Shown piece by piece: positions 1 through 7,300 of a DNA stretch of 21,628 nt. Position 1 is the stretch's first letter; every line of letters starts with the position of its first letter. Position numbers and translations under genes: made by a program. The stretch lies in the NCBI GenBank assembly GCA_030374735.1, contig JASCIV010000390.1, positions 1 to 21,628 on the forward strand, written 5' to 3'. Under the pieces are notes generated by a model that worked only from the letters and a program-made list of their open reading frames with translations, ran no database searches and was not told the origin of the DNA. The DNA is from Gracilaria caudata (Eukaryota; Rhodophyta; Florideophyceae; Gracilariales; Gracilariaceae).

Positions 1-338
1 ACCCTGTCTACCCCCCACCCCCCCCCCCCCCCCTTTCCCGTCTTTTAATTAAACTCGTATCATAATCCTCCGCCTCAGTGCTGTTACGCCGTAAACCCTC
101 CACACGAATTGTAATTCGAACCAAAACGTTCCCCTCCTTTGTATGAAAGACCTCCTAAACGATGACATCGTAGCCGTTCTGCAAGCGAGACAAAAAGCTT
201 CTGTCTTCCAGTCTTTATGAGTTGCAGAGGACCTTTTGCGGCTAGACTGTCTCCAACTTACAACAAAAAACCCTTCGACTCCAAATCACTTTTCAAGCAA
301 ACGATACTTCTTTGTTTGCCTTCGAATGAGCGCTGTTA
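1..338. promoter_or_regulatory. Upstream region of the methyltransferase gene
   Basis: No gene is seen. The first 40 bases are C-rich, with C6, an A, then a run of 16 C at 18-33. The rest is ordinary AT/GC-mixed sequence ahead of the ATG at 339. A 13-codon upstream reading frame, ATG at 326-328 to TAG at 365-367, overlaps the ATG at 339 in another frame. No TATA box or other convincing core element was identified. Confidence 0.4.
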
Positions 339-1733
339 ATGTTCACAACACTACCAAATCATCTTAGGAACTACCTTCCCATCTACCTGTGGAAGATTTT
401 ATCTCCAGACAGAGTTGGAAGAGAACGCGGTTTTATCCCCCCTAACTTTGAAGAGGGTCTCCCCGATCAACCCGAGGAAACTTCTGTTGAAGCCGCCGAC
501 AATCAACAACTTGAGGACTATTCAAACACAGTACGTCTGGATAGTGAAGTGGTGAAACCTGCAAAGGGGGAAAAAGCAATGGAAACTATCAGGAACATTC
601 CGAACAATATTGTGAGTGAGAGCGAGGGCGCAACTGGTCCCGCTGTGCTTGACAAGGACAAAGCGGAATTCTTTGGCGCTCGCATGCTCTCCTACCTTAA
701 CAGTGGCTCACTTACATTGTTAATTTCCATCGGTCATAAGCTCGGACTATTTGAGGCGTTGGCCAGATTGCCGGCTGTGACTAGTGTAGAACTGGCTCAA
801 ACTTCAGACTTAAACGAACGATATGTGCGCGAGTGGCTTGCTGCAATGTATGTGGGCGGCATTGTTGACATCGAAGACCAGCGCAATAAGCAACAGGAGA
901 GTCGCTACTTCCTACCAAGGGAGCATGCAGCTTTTCTCACATGGGGGAGAGGTCCGGAGAACGTTGCTGTGTTGACGCAATACATCTCCATTCTTTCATC
1001 ATTCGAAGATAGGGCCGTGGATTGCTTCCGGAGTGGGAAAGGAATACCATGCAGTGAATATGGCGAGCTCAAGTCCATAATGGCTGCTGATTCCGCCCAG
1101 ACCATTGCAACTTCTCTAATCGGCTGGATCTTACCGCTTGGTCAGACCATGATTATTCAGGGACTTCAGGCGGGTATTGACGTTCTCGACGTCGAATGTG
1201 GAACCGGTATAAATCTCATGACTATGGCCAAGGAGTTCCCAAAAAGCTGGTTTACTGGTTACGACACGAATCCCGCTCTCATTGCCGCTGCGAAAGAAGC
1301 AGCAGAGAAGGAAAAGTTGCAGAACATTCGATTCAAGTGTGCGCAAATCACTGAATCGTCAGAATCCTCGGCATATGACTTGGTAACGTGTTTCGGAGGA
1401 CTTATTGAGACCGGAGATGTTAAGAACGTGGTTAGACGTGTTTATCAGGCTCTGCGTCGTGGTGGAACTTTCTTACTGCAAGATGTTGCTGCACACAGCG
1501 ATGTACGAGCGAATCGCTCGCATCCAGCTGGGTGTTTGCTGTACTCCATTTCCTTAATGTTCTCCTTGCCCACAACAATTTCTAAGACTGGAAGGGAGGA
1601 GGACGCCTTAGGCGTGATGTGGGGTAATGACGTGGCACTTTCTCTTCTTCGCGATGTCGGGTTCAAATGCGAAGGAGTCAAACGACTTGCAGACGACAAT
1701 TGCAACGCCTTTCTATTTTGCACTCGTGATTAA
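339..1733 (+). CDS. SAM-dependent methyltransferase with winged-helix N-terminal domain (Rv2258c-like)
   Basis: The frame encodes 464 aa and is probably an S-adenosylmethionine-dependent methyltransferase on an unknown small substrate. Residues 1-105 are a polar extension with no recognised domain; the first 30 are basic and could be an organelle-targeting peptide. Residues about 111-200 (FFGARMLSYLNSGSLTLL, then SIGHKLGLFEAL) match the winged-helix dimerisation domain of Rv2258c-type bacterial and eukaryotic methyltransferases. Residues 280-385 are the Rossmann fold, with motif I as VLDVECGTG (282-290) and GYD (308-309 and following) as the acidic end of strand 2. The C-terminal ALGVMWGND (423-431) and NCNAF segments are typical of this family. 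Oddly, motif I has Glu286 where the family has the first glycine of DxGxGxG. The start is uncertain: Met81 (579) would still leave the full domain. The gene converges on the dehydratase 240 bp downstream. The family is secure; the substrate is unknown. Confidence 0.85.
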   Translation: MFTTLPNHLRNYLPIYLWKILSPDRVGRERGFIPPNFEEGLPDQPEETSVEAADNQQLEDYSNTVRLDSEVVKPAKGEKAMETIRNIPNNIVSESEGATGPAVLDKDKAEFFGARMLSYLNSGSLTLLISIGHKLGLFEALARLPAVTSVELAQTSDLNERYVREWLAAMYVGGIVDIEDQRNKQQESRYFLPREHAAFLTWGRGPENVAVLTQYISILSSFEDRAVDCFRSGKGIPCSEYGELKSIMAADSAQTIATSLIGWILPLGQTMIIQGLQAGIDVLDVECGTGINLMTMAKEFPKSWFTGYDTNPALIAAAKEAAEKEKLQNIRFKCAQITESSESSAYDLVTCFGGLIETGDVKNVVRRVYQALRRGGTFLLQDVAAHSDVRANRSHPAGCLLYSISLMFSLPTTISKTGREEDALGVMWGNDVALSLLRDVGFKCEGVKRLADDNCNAFLFCTRD

Positions 1734-1827
1734 TATGGATACACCAGCAGATTACTACATGTTTGTGTTACTGCAGTTTGAGGCGACTTGTTGCAGTTAT
1801 TACTTGGATACGACAGAAAGATTGATA

Positions 1828-1853
1828 GAGGTCATGAGGTCATGAGGTCATGA
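1828..1853. repeat. Short tandem repeat, GAGGTCAT x3
   Basis: Three perfect copies of an 8-bp unit, GAGGTCAT, lie head to tail at 1828-1851 with two more matching bases after them. They sit in the convergent 3' region between the methyltransferase and the dehydratase. This is a micro-expansion with no evident function. Confidence 0.8.
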
Positions 1854-1973
1854 AGAAAACTGGCACGAAGGGTGCCCTGTACCAGCAGATGTTATAAGAT
1901 GTTAAAAGTCAAGTTGAGTGAAACGTAAAGAAGATTAGGCAATCGTATGAAACAAGTATGCTCTAAAGTAAAC

Positions 1974-3092
1974 CTAGAAAAGAACTTCCTCAGCAGCCGC
2001 TTTGTGAGTAGGATGCGCAACGAGTCCGCGTTTGTAATCGGGCCACCTTTCAAGATTCTGCTCTGCTGAGTACCATTCGGCAGTTAGTCTTATACCTTGC
2101 TCCCACGATACTTGATTCTTCCATCCAAGCTTTTTAAGTTTTGAAGAATCGATTCGATAATGATGATCATTCACTTCACGATCCTTCACAAAAGTGATAT
2201 AGGCATTTGGATCCTGAGAATCTTGCAAGTCAAACGCCTTGACACAATCACGTACTACTTGAAGATTTGTTCTTTCCTCATCAGAGCCGACATTGTACAC
2301 GCCTCCAACGTTTCCATGGTGTAGAATGACATCAAAGGCTTCCGCCATATCCGTGACATACACATAGTTCCTGGAATGGTCTCCGTTGCCATGTATGTAT
2401 GCCGGTTGCTTCCTGGACAAGAGGACGCATGACTTTGCCACCAGCTTATCTGGATATTGTCTAGGACCATAAACGTTATTACCCCTTGTGATTATAATAG
2501 GCATTGAGAAGGACTTCGCGTAGCCACGACAAATAAGCTCCGCAGCCGCCTTGGTACATGCGTAGGGATTTGTCGGAGCCATCATGGAATCTTCCTTCTC
2601 AAAATCAGTCTCTCCACCATACACCTCATCGGTGCTAACATGTATAAAACGGTTAATGCGAGCGTACTCGCGAGCAGCCTCCAATAAAACGTGCGTGCCA
2701 ACAACATTGTTCGAAGTAAAAGCTATAGATGAGTGAAAGGAATTATCGACATGGGTGCTTGCTGCAAAATGCATAATAGTGTCAACATTCTCAGAGCGAA
2801 GAAGGTAGTCTACAAGACAGCGTGAACGAATGTCACCGCGACACCATCTGAGGTTGGGCCTGTCAAACAAAGGTGATATATTTTGCTCGGCGGCGCAATA
2901 ATCGAGCTTATCCAAAACGACAATTCGATAATGAGGATATCTATTGACCAAGAGTTCAACTACATGGGACCCAATGAAGCCTGCACCGCCTGTGAGAAGA
3001 ATGCATTTGGGCGTGTAAGGTCGTGACTCAGAAGAGCCATCGGTCTGAGCATGCCCATTGGCGGGCGCAAAATATGAAGTCATGACGGTCAT
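1974..3092 (-). CDS. NDP-glucose 4,6-dehydratase (RHM N-terminal domain / RmlB-like)
   Basis: The frame gives 372 aa from the ATG at 3090-3092, an extended short-chain dehydrogenase of the dTDP/UDP-glucose 4,6-dehydratase family. Such enzymes convert NDP-glucose to NDP-4-keto-6-deoxyglucose, the first step towards NDP-rhamnose. Visible motifs, numbered from that Met, are the NAD-binding GGAGFIGSH (35-43), VVLDKLDYC (58-66), the THVDNS segment, the catalytic STDEVYG with Thr154-Asp155-Glu156, and YxxxK as Tyr177/Lys181 in NPYACTKAA. TRGNNVYGPRQYP and DREVNDHHYRID also match. These segments resemble the N-terminal half of plant RHM most closely, down to the late LVAHP segment. The second RHM half (epimerase/reductase) is absent, so a separate enzyme would finish rhamnose synthesis. 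The frame stays open upstream to 3344, but that stretch is Arg-rich, lacks an ATG before 3092 and has no family similarity. Met88 of that open stretch (3081-3083) is an alternative start. UDP versus dTDP preference cannot be read from sequence alone. Confidence 0.88.
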   Translation of the reverse strand: MTVMTSYFAPANGHAQTDGSSESRPYTPKCILLTGGAGFIGSHVVELLVNRYPHYRIVVLDKLDYCAAEQNISPLFDRPNLRWCRGDIRSRCLVDYLLRSENVDTIMHFAASTHVDNSFHSSIAFTSNNVVGTHVLLEAAREYARINRFIHVSTDEVYGGETDFEKEDSMMAPTNPYACTKAAAELICRGYAKSFSMPIIITRGNNVYGPRQYPDKLVAKSCVLLSRKQPAYIHGNGDHSRNYVYVTDMAEAFDVILHHGNVGGVYNVGSDEERTNLQVVRDCVKAFDLQDSQDPNAYITFVKDREVNDHHYRIDSSKLKKLGWKNQVSWEQGIRLTAEWYSAEQNLERWPDYKRGLVAHPTHKAAAEEVLF

Positions 3093-3588
3093 AACACTCG
3101 ATTCCGGAATGCAGTGATAACCAAGAAGAATTTCCGCGGCGACAGGAGACAAAAAAGCGCCGACTTTCGAAAGCAGCGACAGCAACAGGGGCTGAAAAGC
3201 AGGTCGAAGCACACGCGAACGGCGCGTTGTGTGTCTCCTCCGCCGTATATTCGACCGACAGCGACAGCACGCGGCGCGAGGCGCGGACGGCGCCACACTG
3301 GAGCGCCGGTTTCGAGCGGGGAAGCGCTGCTGACGGCGCAGCACGGTGCTCAGGCTGTCGAATGGACATGCGCTGGTGGCGCGAATTGGCAGCGATGCTT
3401 GTCACACGTGGCGCTACATGATTGGTGCGCACTGAATGTGTGTGGACGAGCTGGCCAATCATGGCTTGCTGAGGTGGTGTCCACGTTGGATCATGAACCT
3501 CGCTGCTGGCGTTCTTTTTAGTCCCATCTTCCGCACAGGTTGGAGGCGCGCGAACCCCGACGCACAACGCACCCCGTCCAACTTCGAG
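3093..3588. promoter_or_regulatory. Divergent promoter region between dehydratase and TMEM230-like gene
   Basis: This 496-bp gap separates two genes transcribed away from each other. It is GC-rich in its left half. Three CCAAT-type boxes are visible: ATTGG at 3385-3389 and 3421-3425 (CCAAT on the minus strand, facing the dehydratase) and CCAAT at 3455-3459 (plus strand, about 130 bp before the TMEM230-like ATG). The boxes are seen directly; their use as NF-Y-type sites is inferred. Open frames here are Arg-rich and not credible proteins. Confidence 0.5.
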
Positions 3589-4130
3589 ATGTCGCGTCTT
3601 CAGCCAGCTCAGTCCTTCCCCAGCAGCTCGTATAGAGAGGTTCGTCCATCACCACTCCGTCGCCGCCTCCCTCAAACCGCCATCTGACCCGCCTCAACAG
3701 GATGACATCCCCGCCGAGCTGTACGACACTTCAACCAGTCGCTACAGCGATGCGCAACTCTTTCGACGCAGTGCCGCAGGGGAACCCCGAGCAGGTTTCC
3801 CGTGGAGGACCACTTTCGTAGCCTTGTTTCTGTTCGGATTCGGTATTGCGTTCTTGCTCATAGGTCTGCTTCATTTTCGTGACAGAGATCGAGAAACGTC
3901 TATAGCCTTCATCTGCGTGGGTTCTATCGCCTTTCTTCCTGGAGCCTACGTGTCGTATAATTTGATACAGTCACTGCGTGGAGCTCGTGGCTTTCATCTA
4001 TCACAAAGTACGTTGGTTTCCTACACACATCACTTTCGTCATCTATGTTAACCATGTATTCGAGTTTTTTTTTGTTGTTGTTTTACACTGCCGTCGTGTA
4101 GTTGCTCATTGGGATGACTACCGATGGTGA
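3589..4130 (+). CDS. TMEM230: TMEM230/TMEM134 (DUF872) family two-pass membrane protein, three exons
   Basis: The gene is join(3589..3639, 3701..4007, 4102..4130), giving 128 aa against 120 for human TMEM230. Two hydrophobic segments, residues about 55-77 and 84-105, flank a short charged loop (FRDRDRETS). Family marks are RYSDAQLFRR before the first helix, LLIGLLHF, IAFLPGAY in the second helix, and a C-terminal GFHLSQIAHWDD that aligns with the GYSYDDIPDFDD tail of TMEM230. That tail appears only when the 94-nt intron is removed, which strongly supports the splice. The first exon is short and low in complexity, so the start is less sure than the rest. Human TMEM230 is an endosome/secretory-vesicle protein; the same location here is inference. 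The gene shares a divergent promoter with the dehydratase and converges on the carrier gene. Confidence 0.82.
3640..3700 (+). other. Intron 1 of the TMEM230-like gene (61 nt)
   Basis: Donor GTTCGT follows AGAGAG; acceptor is CAACAG. A CTGAC branch-point-like motif lies about 14 nt before the acceptor. The intron is in phase 0 and joins the ATG frame (plus frame 1) to the frame carrying the membrane domain (frame 2); without it the ATG frame stops at 3685-3687. Confidence 0.7.
4008..4101 (+). other. Intron 2 of the TMEM230-like gene (94 nt)
   Basis: Donor GTACGT, acceptor GTGTAG, with TTAAC as a possible branch point followed by a long T-rich tract at about 4064-4084. It is phase 1. Removing it restores an isoleucine codon and the conserved family tail. 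Confidence 0.85.
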
Positions 4131-4356
4131 CAAGTTGCAATATCTGCACACATCAATACTAAAGTATCTTGCTTATTGTCTCAACCCCAGTAAACGCCGC
4201 TGCTTTTCGCACGCGGTGTCAAACCCCTTATCCCCGCAGCAAAACACCAGCCATTAGCCGTTTGTATACATCTACACTTTTTAGTTAGTCCCAGCTTCCA
4301 TGTCATTAGAAGCACCCCATATATTCAAGTACATCATCACTCCGTTGATAGTATTA

Positions 4357-7300
4357 TTACGACGATGTCCTTACATGTGGTGATGACTGCGACAAAAATT
4401 TCCCCACTCTCCCTTCAGCAGCGTCAATTCGAGGTCGCAATCTTTCGTAAACCAGCAAACTAACCGCCGTCGACGGAGCAATCTTGAAAAGATTTGGCAA
4501 CACTCCCCGGAAATAACCGCGCCATCCCATCTGGCTTCCGATTTCCTTCCACGCATTGAAGAACGTCGTAGACTGTGACCCCGATCTTGCGTCGAATCCG
4601 GCAACTTGCATTCGTCTTCGGCATGTATCGATCGGGTATGTCGCCAACTGGCTTGTCATGTTTGTTAAAATCCCAGCCGCGACCAGCCCTCCCGGAGTGG
4701 GCGAGTTTGTGGTATCACTATTGCGCCGGGGAAGAATAGGTAACAAACATGTTTCGTACACTGCCAGGGTGATACCCGTAAAAGCGAAGCTTCCCACAAG
4801 CGTTGGGAACAAGCCGCGATAGATGCTTCGTACCCCTTCCATACGCATGGCTTCATTTATCCCATGGAAAGGACCACGGTATGGCTCGAAGCCTTCCCTT
4901 TGCATTGCCAAGCGTGCACGTACAAAATCGAATGGATACGTCGACGTCTGACTTACCATTCCTGCAACGCCCCCAGCAAATAATGCTACTATCGTCCGAT
5001 TGCTTCCCTTTCCAATCGCAATGGAAGGCGAGTTATCATCAAACCCTGAGTTGGGTGAGGCAAGCCAGTTTGCCACGTCGGGCGAAGATGCAAGCCGTGT
5101 TACCAATGCAGTTTGAATTATAGTGCTCGGCACTGTGCGCAGGATATTGGCTCCATTCTGTCTGAAGAGCGCTCTTCTAATGCTGGAGTCTTCAGCAATC
5201 ATTTGCCGCATGCTAGCAATCCAACCGCCTGAGTACTGAACCCGGTTTCCAGTTTGCATCAACATCTTGACTCTTTCTAGGGGTGCAACTGCAGTCCTAC
5301 TGACTATCCCAGTCAAACAAAGAGTCAACCAGTCAGACCACTTCACATTTGTCAGCCAGTTGGGTGCATTTGGGGCATAAAGTGATTGGGTCTCCAATGA
5401 CGACCTTGTGGACGCTGGTAGAGCCTTCGTGCCAACAAACTTAGACCCCAGTAAGGTCGGAGCCGCGTACGTCTCAAGAAAGGGCAAATCTTCTACATCT
5501 TTCTCGGAATTTGCCACAGATCCGATGGCATCAGCGTTGAGGAAGTGGTCCCTTATTGTTTGAATATCTGCCCTGAATAGCGGTGGCAAAATGTCTTTTG
5601 AGATCCCGTTGAAGTCCTTCATGGACAATGTTCGAGTTCCATGGCGTCCAAATACGTTCCTCAGCATAGGGTTCTCCCCGCTTAACATCTGTTGAGCAAC
5701 TGGATCGTATTCGTCGTACTCATGCAACAATTCTTCCATGTCATCAAGGGAAATGAAGCCTGTGTTGCTCTGATCAGACTTTCGAAATGCTACTTCCATA
5801 TCTGCATCAGGATTGTTTATAACAATGTCAAAGCGACAAAACTCCCAGAAGCTCAACAAGATATCACTTTCTTCCTCATGATCAGATGGAGATCCGCCAA
5901 TCTCCTGTTGCCCACCAGAAGCATAAAACGTATGATCGTTCTTTCGACTTCTCGATGCAATTGGATCCTTTGCTCGATTGCTGGCGATCAGAGAGACAAG
6001 TAGCGCCGACAGCCGTTCTCGATCCTGCTCGGGAAACGCATGAACCCCAATGAACCTCAGGAGATCGTCCTTAGTCATGTACGGCTCCCCATCCTTTTCT
6101 ACGCTGGCAATCTTTTTAAACACTGTTCTCAGATACTGATTACCACCACCAAGGTTGAGACGGTGGTAAGCCGCCGCGGAGATTGCCCAGCATTCGCTAT
6201 CTGTCCTCGCTCGTATTGTCGCTGCTCTGGGAGCGTTGTACATCAAACTCAACTCACCGAAACTTTGACCAGCATTTAGAGTTTTTACAAGCGACCCTTG
6301 ATCATCATCCACCACCTCTGTGTTGTTCTGTCCGATGCGACGTGCTTTAGGGTTTCGAGTGTGACGTTCAAGCTCACCGCTTTTGATGATATACATATTA
6401 TCACCTGTGTCCTCCTGTTCAAAAACGTTCTCCCCAGCCCGGAACTTGACTAGGAAAAATGGCTCAAGCTCGTTCGGGCCGATCTTGTCCAGTCGCTTGA
6501 ACAGGAAATGTTCTTGCAGTTGGCGTCGCAGCAGACGCCGGTCTGCCGCGGAAATAATGGACTGTGCATCGCTACTCGCATCCTTGAAGCGCTCGAAAGT
6601 CGGTCGATCAAGCTCCCACAGGAGAGTCTTCTGCTTGGCTCTAAGTGTCGCAACCCGAGAGACGTTGTTAAACGAAAACCCTGTGAGACCAAAGCTTGTG
6701 CGCGCTCCTAACGTGCTCAAAAGAATTGGCGGTTGCTCGCCCCGAGAGTGCCATCTTTCAATCTCACCATTAGCAACGATGTAGAATTTGTCTCCATAAT
6801 CTCCTTGTTCAAAAACTACATCACCAGGCTCGACAACACGCGCTCGAAACGACTTCATGAGTTGGTTCCGTTTGTATTCGTCCGGCACCTGACTGTACAA
6901 GGGAGTTCGTTTAATAGCGTCACGTATTAAACTGCGGTGCTCACGAGACGGTTTTTCTCCATCATATACATTTCCAAAAGACTTGCGTCGATTGACAATG
7001 TCGCGAGCAGCTCGCGCAGACCTTCTGAGGTACTTCTCCTGGCTCAGTTTAACATTATTGAGAAGCATAACCCCAGGAATGTTCGCATCCTCAGATGAGA
7101 AATCTTTCGGGCTGTAATAGAAAGGTGGTGGATACGAGCCAATTAAGTCAGCTCGCTGATAGGCGGCGGCAACGAGCTCAGAGCAGAAGACACGGGAGAG
7201 GTCGCCTTTGTACTTGGAAGAAACCTGCGGCTCTGCCAATGAGTGGGCTTCCTCCACAGGGGATCCGGGTTCAAATTCAGGGTCGAGTCGCTTCTTGAGA

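Noticed and set aside
1..33. Possible telomere repeat at the left edge
   Set aside because: The tract is a C homopolymer with single interruptions and not a repeated unit such as CCCTAA, so a telomere is not supported.
3093..3344. N-terminal extension of the dehydratase frame (84 codons)
   Set aside because: It starts with GTG, is Arg-rich, has no similarity to dehydratases, and lies in the divergent promoter region; the ATG at 3092 leaves the complete domain.
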